The notes beneath the pieces were generated by a model. The model searched no databases and was not told where the DNA came from. It saw only the letters and a list, made by a program, of their open reading frames with translations. DNA of 40,254 nt from Planctomycetota bacterium (lineage in GTDB: Bacteria; Planctomycetota; UBA1135): contig JAKVCF010000002.1 of the NCBI GenBank assembly GCA_022447335.1, forward strand, positions 1 to 40,254. The letters are read 5' to 3'. Positions 31,961-40,254 of the stretch are shown here, in pieces. The translations under genes and the position numbers were made by a program. Each line of letters starts with the position of its first letter. The stretch's first letter is position 1.

Positions 31961-33215
31961 ACATACCTGAAATCTTCTTTGGCTTGTAATCAGGGAAAAA
32001 GCCCTTCGGGGCTTTGAAGTCGAAGGTGCCGTCGAGCACAGTGTGAAAGACATCACGGAAGTCTGTCGTAACTTGTAGGTCACGGCCCTGATAGAGCTGT
32101 GCGGCCTTCAAGCCCTGCCAATCGCCATATACCTTGCCCCCCTTCACGCCACCGCCAAGCACAAACATGCCACCACCGTGGCCGTGGTCCGTGCCGCGGT
32201 TGCCATTCTCACGGACAGTTCGGCCAAATTCGGTCATGACAATAATGGTTGTCGTATCGAGCTTTGAGCCAAGATCGAAGCAGAAGGCCGCGAGCGAATC
32301 ACTCAAATCTTTTAGGCGCGTAGCGTGACGCCCTTCGGCGCCCCCCTGGTTCGCGTGATCGTCCCAACCACCGTAATCAAGCCCGGCAACCTCCAGGCCT
32401 TCCCCGGCCTTGAGCACCTTGGCCATTGCAGCAAGGCGCTGCGAGAAGCGGCCGTCCGGGTATTTGACATCAGTTTTACCTTTGGCCAGGATCTCCTGAT
32501 AGCGGCGCAGCGTTTCGATAGTCACACGGCCACTTTCGACGATGCCCGCGCCATCTTCAGGGCGCTCCATTTCACCTGACATCTGCCCAGGCATTTTTCC
32601 TGCAACTGGGCCGTCCCCGTAAAACTCTTCGAAGCGGTTGAGCGTCTTTGCACCCTTATTCCGGTCCATGCCACTGGGAACGGCTAGCACTGGAAACTCC
32701 CCCCGCAGCGAGCGTGGGAGCAGTTCTTGCATAGCCATGCCGCGGAATTCGCTGGCATCTTTAACTTGTGACTCTTGCAGGTAGCGATTCAGCCAACCCG
32801 AGCGGACCGTACGATTACCCGGCGCAGCGAACTCCATAAAATCTTGCGCGTCAAAATGGCTGCGCGTGGTGTGCGGAGACCCCACGGCGACAATCGGCGC
32901 AAGTTGCTTCTCTTTCCAGAAAGGTTCAAGCGACTGAAAAGCGGGGTGCAACCCCCAATCACGATTGAGTTGCACTAAGCCATCTTCGTCATTCATCGCT
33001 AGAGTCGGACGGACTGCAAGGTACTCATCGTCATCGCGCGGCACGATCATGTTCAGCCAGTCCGCTCCTCCGCGTAGATAAATGCACACAATCGAACGCG
33101 GGCCCTTGGGCCTGCGGCCCATTGCAAACAGCGCGCGCTCAAAAGGGTTGACGGTGGCAATCAGTCCGGCTGCAGTAGCGGACTTCAAAAAATCGCGACG
33201 GTTAGAAATCGTCAT
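31956..33215 (-). CDS. DUF1501 protein, Tat-exported
   Basis: A 419-residue protein of the DUF1501 family, which has an alkaline-phosphatase-like fold. Twin-arginine signal at the start (MTISNRRDFLKSATAAGL), then RSIVCIYLRGGADWLN, RSHFDAQDFMEFAAPG, VMTEFGRTVRENGNRGTDHGHGGGMFVLGGGVKGGKVYG. The ATG at 33215 is 4 nt after the DUF1800 stop; the longer frame to 33275 overlaps DUF1800. The DUF1800/DUF1501 pair is very widespread in planctomycetes and other bacteria, and its substrate is unknown. Confidence 0.9.
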   Translation of the reverse strand: MTISNRRDFLKSATAAGLIATVNPFERALFAMGRRPKGPRSIVCIYLRGGADWLNMIVPRDDDEYLAVRPTLAMNDEDGLVQLNRDWGLHPAFQSLEPFWKEKQLAPIVAVGSPHTTRSHFDAQDFMEFAAPGNRTVRSGWLNRYLQESQVKDASEFRGMAMQELLPRSLRGEFPVLAVPSGMDRNKGAKTLNRFEEFYGDGPVAGKMPGQMSGEMERPEDGAGIVESGRVTIETLRRYQEILAKGKTDVKYPDGRFSQRLAAMAKVLKAGEGLEVAGLDYGGWDDHANQGGAEGRHATRLKDLSDSLAAFCFDLGSKLDTTTIIVMTEFGRTVRENGNRGTDHGHGGGMFVLGGGVKGGKVYGDWQGLKAAQLYQGRDLQVTTDFRDVFHTVLDGTFDFKAPKGFFPDYKPKKISGMY

Positions 33216-33219
33216 AGGT

Positions 33220-34779
33220 CTATTGCTGTTGGAACTCGGGGGAACCAAGGAGAAGGCCGACGAGTTGTGGGCCAAGCTCGCGGGAATCAGGGACTCGAGT
33301 TTTCTTTAGGTACTCGTCAGTCACTGTAGACAGCGCATTGCGAGTACGCTGACCGGCGCCTCCCGGAAGTAGGCGATTTGTGAGGTGATGCTGCCAGAGG
33401 CGCGGAATGCCCTGTGGCAAATCGTCGAAAAACTCGACCGGGATTTCGACGCCCTTGACCTTTCCCGTGGCCAGGTCAAGCGCAAAACCCCAACGCGTCG
33501 CCATCACGCCCGGATCGAGCCAGGCTTCAGCGACGTCATAGTAGCCAGTGGGATCATCGCAATGCAGAATCGGTTGACCCATATCGCGGAGTGCGGTCAG
33601 GCATCGATTCACTTCCTGCACTTCCGCGTCAGTTGCGCGCAGCGCGGCACAGAGGAACTCGAGCGGGGTGCGAAACTTCGTGCGAACTACTCCGGGCGAC
33701 CAAAATTCCTCACTCTTAACAATGGTGCGCACCATGTCCGGGATAAGCCCGTCGGTTTTGCGATAGACGCTGGCTACTTCCTTGACCAGCGAGCTAGGTG
33801 GCTGGTCCGCGACCAGGAGTCGGACTAACTTCATCGCAATGAACTCGGCCGTCCCCCTGTGATCGGCCAGCATTTCGACAATAGCCTCCCCTTCACCAAC
33901 GCCCCCTTTGTCACGATCCTCACGGATTTTTCTGCCAAGTACCCGCTTATCGCCTGTCACATGCATTTCTGATCGAAAACGAAAGCCCCAGCTACCTTCG
34001 CGCCTACCGTCATAGGTCCATCCAGTTAACGCCTCGGCAACCGCAATCACATCCTTCTGCTTATAAATATTGTCGACACCAAGGGTGTGCAACTCGAGCA
34101 ACTCGCGAGCGTAGTTCTCATTAAGCCCACGTTGCGCCGCAATCTCCGCCGCTTGCTCACCCGCCTCGCGCGAGTCAGTTCGCCGACGCTCGCGCCGCTC
34201 TATCTCGGCGAGCTCCTGCTTCGACGGCGGCTTGCGCGACAAATGGTTATCGAGGTAATGCAGCATCGCGGGGTGCTTTGCCGAAGCCATGAGCATCTCT
34301 GGAAAGTTTCCGAGCGCATGCCGGCGTACTACTTCGCGGTCGTAATCAGTAATCAGAAAGTCGGCTGGGCCTCCCTTCGTAAAAGAAACATTGAAATGAT
34401 TTCGCCAGAAATCTGCGAGCACCGCTTCAACCTGGCGACTTGAGAAAAGTGAGCGTAAAAAAGTCGCGCGAGTCAGCTCACCCTTCGGAATACGACGTTT
34501 CTCCCGCTCAGCTTGGCGCTCTTCCGCCGACAACTCGTTCCCACGCCGGCCCTCGAAGTCCTCGGTTATCCAGGTGTAAAGCCTGGGCGTAGACATGTCG
34601 AGAGTCTGGAAGTTGGTCAGCGCTTCCTTCATGCGAGGGTCGGATTCCTCGCCAGGAGCCAACTGCTCCTCGACCCAGTTGTCCTCACCTTCCGCAAGCA
34701 CACGTTCAACCTCAGCCTCGGATGGCCCGAAACTCAGTCTCGACAGCAGGTGGACGGCGCGATCCCGCATGACTCCCAT
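33220..34779 (-). CDS. DUF1800 protein
   Basis: A 519-residue protein with the DUF1800 signatures HLLSRLSFGPSEAEVERV near the start, LADFWRNHFNV, the core GLNENYARELLELHTLGV, VAEALTGWTYDG, and EFLCAALRAT in the C-terminal part. A lysine/glutamate-rich insert lies around 80-100 and an Arg/Glu-rich one near 190-215. No signal peptide is evident, odd for a partner of an exported protein; DUF1800 proteins often share this. Start options are TTG 34791, ATG 34779 and ATG 34770. It is coupled to DUF1501. Confidence 0.9.
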   Translation of the reverse strand: MGVMRDRAVHLLSRLSFGPSEAEVERVLAEGEDNWVEEQLAPGEESDPRMKEALTNFQTLDMSTPRLYTWITEDFEGRRGNELSAEERQAEREKRRIPKGELTRATFLRSLFSSRQVEAVLADFWRNHFNVSFTKGGPADFLITDYDREVVRRHALGNFPEMLMASAKHPAMLHYLDNHLSRKPPSKQELAEIERRERRRTDSREAGEQAAEIAAQRGLNENYARELLELHTLGVDNIYKQKDVIAVAEALTGWTYDGRREGSWGFRFRSEMHVTGDKRVLGRKIREDRDKGGVGEGEAIVEMLADHRGTAEFIAMKLVRLLVADQPPSSLVKEVASVYRKTDGLIPDMVRTIVKSEEFWSPGVVRTKFRTPLEFLCAALRATDAEVQEVNRCLTALRDMGQPILHCDDPTGYYDVAEAWLDPGVMATRWGFALDLATGKVKGVEIPVEFFDDLPQGIPRLWQHHLTNRLLPGGAGQRTRNALSTVTDEYLKKTRVPDSRELGPQLVGLLLGSPEFQQQ

Positions 34780-34885
34780 GCTAGCGACCAACCCGGGCTA
34801 GGAGGAAGGGTTCCGAAAGACCGAAACTACGCCTCGATCCCCTTGTGCGGGCCAGCGATAGCCACTCTTGCCTGCGCAAAGCGTG

Positions 34886-35749
34886 CTACTCGGACCAATC
34901 GTAGAACCCTCGCCCAGACTTCTTGCCCAATTTGCCCGTAGCCACCATCTCTCGCAGCAGTTTCGGTGGATCGAAACGTGGGCCTAAAGTCGACGCGAGA
35001 TACTCGCTAATGCCCAAGCGCACATCGAGTCCGACGAGATCTGTGAGCTTGAGTGGCCCCATCGGGAAGCCATAGCCACGCACCATCGCAGTATCAATAT
35101 CGGCCGCACTCGCGACGCCCTCTTCCACCATGCGCATAGCCTCAAGCCCGATTGCCAGGCCCAATCGCGAACTTGCAAATCCCGGCGCATCTTTGACCAC
35201 GATGCCATCCTTGCTTAGCCGATCACTTAGCCCGCGCGCACAAGACAGCACCTCATCAGAGGTCTTCTCACCTACCACGATCTCTAGTAGCTTCATAATC
35301 GGAACTGGGTTGAAAAAATGCAGCCCGAGGAACCGCTGCGGAAAATCCAAAGCGTCCGCGATCTTATTGATCGACAAACTCGAAGTATTGCTTGCAAGAA
35401 TGGCTCGCTCAGGCGCCGCAGCCTCGACTTTGCGGAAGACAACTTGTTTGAGCTCCAACCTCTCAGGCACCGCCTCAATCACAAGGTCGCAATCGGTCAC
35501 CGCCTCTGGCAGTAAAGTCGACCCGGACACACGCGCGCGCACCGCCTCGGCGTCGACGTGGTTCATCTTGCCGCGCTCTACTCCCTTTGCAAGCATTCGG
35601 TCGATATTGGCAAGGCCCCTTGCAAGCGGCTCGTCGGCAATATCAAACAGCACAACTTCCATGCCAGCTTGGGCACAGACTTGTGCGATGCCATTCCCCA
35701 TCGTGCCGGCGCCTAGCACGGCGGCCTTCTTCAGCTCCTTCGCATCCAT
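34886..35749 (-). CDS. hbd: 3-hydroxybutyryl-CoA dehydrogenase
   Basis: A 287-residue NAD-dependent 3-hydroxyacyl-CoA dehydrogenase of the short, single-function type. GAGTMGNGIAQ (residues 13-23) is the nucleotide-binding loop; then VIEAVPE, ILASNTSSLSI, HFFNPVPIMKLLEIV with the catalytic His, and VVKDAPGFASSRLG. The C-terminal domain includes GFPMGPLKLTDLVGLD. The product acts in butyrate/PHB or fatty acid metabolism. ATG at 35749 starts right before the Rossmann strand; the open frame to 35812 overlaps the upstream gene. It follows that gene by 46 nt. Confidence 0.93.
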   Translation of the reverse strand: MDAKELKKAAVLGAGTMGNGIAQVCAQAGMEVVLFDIADEPLARGLANIDRMLAKGVERGKMNHVDAEAVRARVSGSTLLPEAVTDCDLVIEAVPERLELKQVVFRKVEAAAPERAILASNTSSLSINKIADALDFPQRFLGLHFFNPVPIMKLLEIVVGEKTSDEVLSCARGLSDRLSKDGIVVKDAPGFASSRLGLAIGLEAMRMVEEGVASAADIDTAMVRGYGFPMGPLKLTDLVGLDVRLGISEYLASTLGPRFDPPKLLREMVATGKLGKKSGRGFYDWSE

Positions 35750-35795
35750 GACGCGAAACAGGATACGCGTGCGGCGATAAGCCGGCGATAGAGCG

Positions 35796-38036
35796 CTACT
35801 CCTCGAGCTCAAGTTCGCTCAGGCCGACATGCGCCTGGCCAATCTCCCCACCATGCAATGCAGCAATGTGCACTTCGAGCTGCTTAATGCGGACCTTTTT
35901 GCCAAGGTCGAGCACGGCCTTCTCCCACGGATCACTTGGCACATCAATTTCGAAGACCTCCCGCTTATTAATAATGACCCTCAGCTTGGTCGGGCGCTGA
36001 TCGCCAGCCTGAGTCTGGCGCGTCGTCTCGGGCGTAAAACGCACGTACCGCGCACGGACGGCTTTACGCAGCTCGAGCATGACCCACGGGTCAGCGTCAT
36101 CCTTCGCACTTGACCAACCGCCAGCATACGTGCCGTCGACAAGCTTCTCGGGTTTGCGGTTGTTGTCGCGAATCGACGAAGACCGCCAGCTCAAGCCTTC
36201 GGCCCCTATTAATAAGTTACGCAATGGCGCAGTCGAAGCGGCCATCAGCTCTTGCGAAGCAACGAGGCGTACTGCGACCTGCAGCTTAGGGCTAGTGAGT
36301 AGGCCGCCCGGGGTGTCAAGCCGACACCAAATTTCCCAGCGACCCGGACGCGGGAATTGCGTGCGCAAAGTCCAGCGGCCATTGAGCTGCTCTCCACGAC
36401 CGAGATTCAACTCGAGCTGCTCTCCCACCCGAGAAGCAAAAAACTCGGACTTCGTCCCCGCCACGCGCGAATCTGCCACCCAAATAGTCATTGGCGTATC
36501 TCCAATCGCGCGCAAAACTACATCGGCATCTTCAGCTGTAGCCAACGCCGGTGACGTGCGTGTACCAGCTTCCGTTACCGCCAATGAGGTCGCCCGCTTC
36601 AAGAAGAGTAGGCTCATCGCAGTATCGCGCTCGGTGTTAGCCCACGAGTCATCGTCTTTCTGACCGTCCACCAAGAACCGCGCCCCCTCCAGATACCACG
36701 GATGCCCACCGTACGCCTCTCGCTCCATCAGCGCTCCCACGCGCTCAAGGCCATATAAGTGGAAGTAATGCCAACTCCGATTAGGCGGATTGTGGTGAAC
36801 CGCCCAGTGATTACCTAACCACAACGCCCCCTGCTCAATCGCACGCTCCGACTCCTTTCTCAATCGCGTTGGGATCTTGCTACCACCATTCTTCAGCGCC
36901 AAGATAGCCACCGTCATCCCCGCACTGGTCATCGATCCCGATGCATCCTTCCCACCTTTTCGGTAAGTAAATCCGCGCTCGTACTCGGTCGTGCCATCTT
37001 CCAGCTCGACCCGCTCTTCGGCAGTCTGCAAGTCCAGGGCGCCTTTTAAGGCGGCTTCCCAAAACTCTATGTCCACATTGATGCCGTAAGCACGCGCCGC
37101 AGCGTCGATCCCCAGACAAGCCACGACATGATTCGAAAGATCGTCCGCACCTGGATAGCCATACACACTTCCATTCGGTAGCACGCTAATCAGCCAGGCC
37201 ATAACCTCTTCCGCGAACCCCTTGTATTCATCACGGTCGGCCGCAGCCAATGCAAGCAGCGTGAACCCCGCCGTATAGGTTTTATTGAGATTACGGTGAC
37301 GCATCGAGTTAATGCCGCGCTCGATCACTGGGTGGCCCGGCGTAAGCCCGCACTTCAATAAGGCGTACAGCACGACCGGCGTAATCCCACCGGGGTAGTT
37401 GGAATGCTCTCCCCAACCTCCATCAATCATTTGGCGATCGAGTAAGTAGTTCACGCCACGATCGATAGCTGAGTCGATCGGACCCTGCAACTCAGCTAAA
37501 TCGGACTGCCATCGAAAGGATGTCCGCATACCAAAAGCAAATCGATTAGGTGGGCCAATGAGCTTGACCAAAATGTGGTTCTTGCCCATTTGCACCGGAA
37601 GCTCTATCTCGACCGTACTGCCGGCCTCGGCGATTTCGTCCGGGGTCTCAGTAATCACCGCGCCATTCAGCCAAACGCGATAGGCGCCATCGGCAACAAT
37701 TTCGACTGGAAGATTTCCAGGCTGTCGCACTTCGACTGAACGATAGAGGTAACCGACTGAAGTTTCGCGCGTGCCGGTTAGGCGCGACAGGTTGACGGGA
37801 TAGCCGCCGACTCCGTCCTGCCAGGTGATACGCCCTCCATTGTCACGCAGATACGTGCCGCGCGGATTAGGGTCGCCTCCACGCTGAATCCGTGCAAGCA
37901 TGTCTTCGGGTGGAAGCTTGGTGGCCAAACCTTCGGCTACAGAAGGAGTCGGCCAAGGGCCGACGATCTTCCAATCATCCCAAATCGGCTCACTCTGAAA
38001 GAAGAGCGTGCACAGGACCCCAAAAAGCATGTGCAC
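35796..38036 (-). CDS. Prenyltransferase/squalene-oxidase-fold repeat protein with discoidin-like end
   Basis: A 746-residue protein with a short hydrophobic start (MHMLFGVLCTLFFQ) that may be a signal peptide. Residues about 20-170 look like a beta-sandwich carbohydrate-binding-type domain (VEIVADGAYRVWLNG). Residues 185-480 form an alpha/alpha toroid of the prenyltransferase/squalene-cyclase type, with repeats such as YLLDRQMIDGGWGEHS and YLEGARFLVDGQKDDDSW. Catalytic DXDD is not visible, so it is likely a non-cyclase planctomycete variant. Residues 600-746 resemble an F5/8 type C (discoidin) domain. 26 nt after the STT3-like gene, so probably one transcript. Confidence 0.8.
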   Translation of the reverse strand: MHMLFGVLCTLFFQSEPIWDDWKIVGPWPTPSVAEGLATKLPPEDMLARIQRGGDPNPRGTYLRDNGGRITWQDGVGGYPVNLSRLTGTRETSVGYLYRSVEVRQPGNLPVEIVADGAYRVWLNGAVITETPDEIAEAGSTVEIELPVQMGKNHILVKLIGPPNRFAFGMRTSFRWQSDLAELQGPIDSAIDRGVNYLLDRQMIDGGWGEHSNYPGGITPVVLYALLKCGLTPGHPVIERGINSMRHRNLNKTYTAGFTLLALAAADRDEYKGFAEEVMAWLISVLPNGSVYGYPGADDLSNHVVACLGIDAAARAYGINVDIEFWEAALKGALDLQTAEERVELEDGTTEYERGFTYRKGGKDASGSMTSAGMTVAILALKNGGSKIPTRLRKESERAIEQGALWLGNHWAVHHNPPNRSWHYFHLYGLERVGALMEREAYGGHPWYLEGARFLVDGQKDDDSWANTERDTAMSLLFLKRATSLAVTEAGTRTSPALATAEDADVVLRAIGDTPMTIWVADSRVAGTKSEFFASRVGEQLELNLGRGEQLNGRWTLRTQFPRPGRWEIWCRLDTPGGLLTSPKLQVAVRLVASQELMAASTAPLRNLLIGAEGLSWRSSSIRDNNRKPEKLVDGTYAGGWSSAKDDADPWVMLELRKAVRARYVRFTPETTRQTQAGDQRPTKLRVIINKREVFEIDVPSDPWEKAVLDLGKKVRIKQLEVHIAALHGGEIGQAHVGLSELELEE

Positions 38037-38062
38037 AGGATAACGGGGCCAACAAATTTGGA

Positions 38063-40254
38063 TCAGTCGAGTCGGACTTCACCACCTTTGCGCACAGCTT
38101 CTTCTGGCACGACCAAATTGCCCTCGCGGACGAGTTCGCCTGCTGAATCAACTAACTGCCACTTAGCATAAACCACCTCAGCGTCGCCGTTAGCCAACGC
38201 CGTGGTGTAAGGGAGGCGTAATTCGCGCGAGCCCACTGCGCGATAGAGAAAGGAGACAACCTCTCTCCCTGCAAAGCCCACCTGGACGCCAAGTTCGATG
38301 CGCAATTCTTGCCCAGGGTCGCTGTCGATGACGATCCGAGCGCCTGGCACATATTCCCAAATCAGGCCGTGCGGCTGAACTGCACCGCCGAAGAGTGGGT
38401 GCGAATCGGGAAGCGGCGAAACGTGCACTAACCGAAGGAAGCCCAAAGGGTTACGCGGGCCATCCGGGCCATCCGGATCGCCCAAGCCCGGGAAACTGCC
38501 GCCTGGCCGTGGGGTTACTCCCACCCCGAGGGCTGCGGCCATGGTGTCAAACCACGCTGGCCTGAAACTGGTGCGCTCACGCCCCTGCGCGTCTTCGAAA
38601 GTGCGGATGAAACCACCCTCTGGAAGTCCTTGGCCAAAAGAACGCTGTAGCTGATCTAATGACAAACTCATCTGCGAAGAGCGCACTACGTAACGCACTT
38701 GATGACGTCGCAGAATCTGTTCAGCTTCGGCCGGGTCCGTCGAAAGAAAGAACCTCGCAGGAGCGCGGTAGCCCTCTTCGCCGACGTAGCTCCCAAAGTT
38801 GGTCGCGACTGAGGCCATGCGCGCACGCCATTCGATCTCGTGCCCCCAGTCCCATGGCGCAAGCACACTACCTTCAGCTTCAGCGGCAGGAAGCTCCGGC
38901 GCACGATCGCCGATCCACTCGAGCAGGTGGCGTCGAGCTGTTGCGGCTGAATTACTACTGACCTCGTGAGTAAATGGCCGAGCCAGCGATTCAGTGCCTA
39001 CTAGGGCCATAGAAATGCCCGCCGCAAGTAGAAATGCAGCCCCAAAACGTGCGGGAGCTGGTCGCGCAGCATACTGAGCGCTCCACTTTGGCAAGTTGGC
39101 CTGAACGACCTTGCGCGAAAATTCTACTGCTAACCAACCATAGCCAAGCGCGGCCGGGCCCATCATTGCTTCGACAAACCGAACCTGCGAGATGGACTGT
39201 GCCCAAGAGAGCATGAGCACGAAAGCGAGGCCTGCATATTCCGGCCTTCTACCACTTAGTAACTGGGACATCCAAACAACCACAATAAAGGGTGTAAAGA
39301 ACACCCCGATCCCAGTCCAGCTTCGGTAACCATCGGTCAGACGACTCGACTCAGCAATGCCGGACATGAATTCATCCGCGCGCGATACCCAAGTAAAGCC
39401 CTCTCGTATTCCAGCCCCTGGGCCCAAGTTGAGTACGAGCAAAAGCAGCGTGACGATCACCGCTGCCCCTGGGACCATGAGGGCAGGAAACTGTCCGTTC
39501 CGACGCGGCAGGAAAACCAAAAAGCCCATCAAAAGCTCAGCGAGGTGGAACCAACTGAGGTTAACCACCATCCACGGGAAGTCCTGTTTCCAGGGACTCG
39601 CGAGCACCTCGGGCAAAACGACCACGAGCGCTGCGGCGTGGAAACACATGCCAAAAACTCGTAGCCCCGGAGCGGAAGATGCAAGGCCGCCCCTCTCGCC
39701 CGCACGAATCCAAAGAAATCCCATTGCCACTTGAAGCGCAAGCAGCCACAACAAACTTGCAACCCAACTACCAATAGACAAGCCAATCAACACTCCCGCT
39801 GCAATTCCTTTGTGCCCACTGACTTGTAAGTTAGACAGATTTTTGCGCGTCCATGAAAAGGTGCAGATCAGCAGCGCACCAAAGTTGAGCAGACTAACCC
39901 AAGCGTGATGATCGGCGATCCCCGGCACCTGATAGTGCACGGATCCATAGCACAAAGCGTAAGTCAAGCCAGCCACAGCCGCGCCAAGTTGAGATCGAAG
40001 TAGAGCTCCTGCCGCCAAGCTAAGCAACGCACAGCTGAGCAGCCCAAAGGCAAAGGGAAACCAGGTCAAGGTGCGCTCCAGAAAGGCGCGCCGCTCTACA
40101 GGATCGCCCGGAGCAAAAAGCCCAACTAGGCTGAGCGCCGCGTCGTCCGCATAAGACGGCCACGGAATCATTGCCCCCTCCGGAAAGTTCAATCGACCAT
40201 CTTGGCTGGCAATGCTCCCCTCTTCCAATGCGCGTTCAACGCGGCGCATGTGAT
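38063..40254 (-). CDS. STT3-like oligosaccharyltransferase-family membrane protein (5' end outside window)
   Basis: At least 728 residues, beginning beyond the right edge: the codon before the first visible Met is His, giving HMRRVERAL, the conserved segment after helix 1 of STT3/PglB proteins (DxxYHxRR). Around 10 hydrophobic helices follow. D113-H114-H115 (GIADHHAW) is the second acidic/His motif of bacterial STT3-like proteins, and APWDWGHEIEW corresponds to WWDYG of the soluble domain. The C-terminal third is soluble and beta-rich, facing the periplasm (GLIWEYVPGARIV). It would transfer glycans from a lipid carrier to proteins, or belong to a related GT-C family. Confidence 0.85.
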   Translation of the reverse strand, partial: HMRRVERALEEGSIASQDGRLNFPEGAMIPWPSYADDAALSLVGLFAPGDPVERRAFLERTLTWFPFAFGLLSCALLSLAAGALLRSQLGAAVAGLTYALCYGSVHYQVPGIADHHAWVSLLNFGALLICTFSWTRKNLSNLQVSGHKGIAAGVLIGLSIGSWVASLLWLLALQVAMGFLWIRAGERGGLASSAPGLRVFGMCFHAAALVVVLPEVLASPWKQDFPWMVVNLSWFHLAELLMGFLVFLPRRNGQFPALMVPGAAVIVTLLLLVLNLGPGAGIREGFTWVSRADEFMSGIAESSRLTDGYRSWTGIGVFFTPFIVVVWMSQLLSGRRPEYAGLAFVLMLSWAQSISQVRFVEAMMGPAALGYGWLAVEFSRKVVQANLPKWSAQYAARPAPARFGAAFLLAAGISMALVGTESLARPFTHEVSSNSAATARRHLLEWIGDRAPELPAAEAEGSVLAPWDWGHEIEWRARMASVATNFGSYVGEEGYRAPARFFLSTDPAEAEQILRRHQVRYVVRSSQMSLSLDQLQRSFGQGLPEGGFIRTFEDAQGRERTSFRPAWFDTMAAALGVGVTPRPGGSFPGLGDPDGPDGPRNPLGFLRLVHVSPLPDSHPLFGGAVQPHGLIWEYVPGARIVIDSDPGQELRIELGVQVGFAGREVVSFLYRAVGSRELRLPYTTALANGDAEVVYAKWQLVDSAGELVREGNLVVPEEAVRKGGEVRLD

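Noticed and set aside
38455..38500. Short repeat GGGCCATCC in the STT3-like gene
   Set aside because: It encodes a low-complexity Gly-Asp-Pro loop (DPDGPDGPRNP) and is explained by that.
1..40254. CRISPR arrays, tRNA or rRNA genes, prophage or insertion sequences
   Set aside because: None found on reading both strands; the gaps between genes are too short for most of these and no transposase or integrase is encoded.

Overview
This window is about 40 kb of GC-rich bacterial chromosome, densely packed with no phage, insertion sequence, CRISPR array or RNA gene that I could see. The best guess for the host is a Planctomycetota-like bacterium. The support is a DUF1800/DUF1501 pair, a DUF1080 (3-keto-disaccharide hydrolase) lipoprotein, a sulfatase, a large prenyltransferase-fold repeat protein with a discoidin-like end, a BNR/VPS10-type lipoprotein whose C-terminal beta-sandwich resembles those common in marine planctomycetes, and a bacterial STT3-like membrane protein. 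Haem A synthesis genes imply aerobic respiration. The assignment is inference; no rRNA is present to prove it.

Layout. 1-4.7 kb (+): end of a cytochrome c gene, then ctaA, ctaB, an MFS exporter and queG, each overlapping the next by 4 nt. 4.7-8.3 kb: a 67-residue zinc-ribbon protein with a strong terminator, a lipoprotein, thiE, another lipoprotein and an M20 peptidase. The M20 gene diverges from a POT peptide transporter (8.4-10.1 kb). 10.2-15.7 kb (-): DoxX, a VPS10-like lipoprotein, an AlkA-type glycosylase and a divergent GHMP-kinase-like protein. 15.8-19.2 kb: ispG followed by a Tat-exported sulfatase-like protein, and divergent from them an ADPRM-type metallophosphoesterase lipoprotein.

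19.3-29.5 kb is the most interesting part. A CarH-type B12 photoreceptor/MerR repressor and a DUF523-DUF1722 protein (TudS-like) are transcribed leftward. A class II-type photolyase and a seven-gene chain are transcribed rightward: DUF1295 reductase-like protein, CFA-like methyltransferase, fatty acid desaturase, FAD amine-oxidase-like protein, DUF1365, cyclopropane fatty acid synthase and DUF2878. All seven overlap by 1 or 4 nt. Together they look like a light-induced module that repairs DNA and remodels membrane fatty acids (desaturation, methylation or cyclopropanation). It resembles the singlet-oxygen (RpoE/ChrR) regulons of proteobacteria, but the visible regulator is a cobalamin photoreceptor.

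29.5-40.25 kb is mostly leftward: a YciA-like thioesterase, the DUF1080 lipoprotein, an alpha/beta hydrolase, an unrecognised protein (+), DUF1501, DUF1800, a 3-hydroxyacyl-CoA dehydrogenase, the prenyltransferase-fold protein and a partial STT3-like gene that runs off the right edge. Apart from the approximately 200 nt at 4675-4876, no intergenic stretch is longer than about 280 nt, and the longest candidate (15549-15826) depends on which start the GHMP gene uses.
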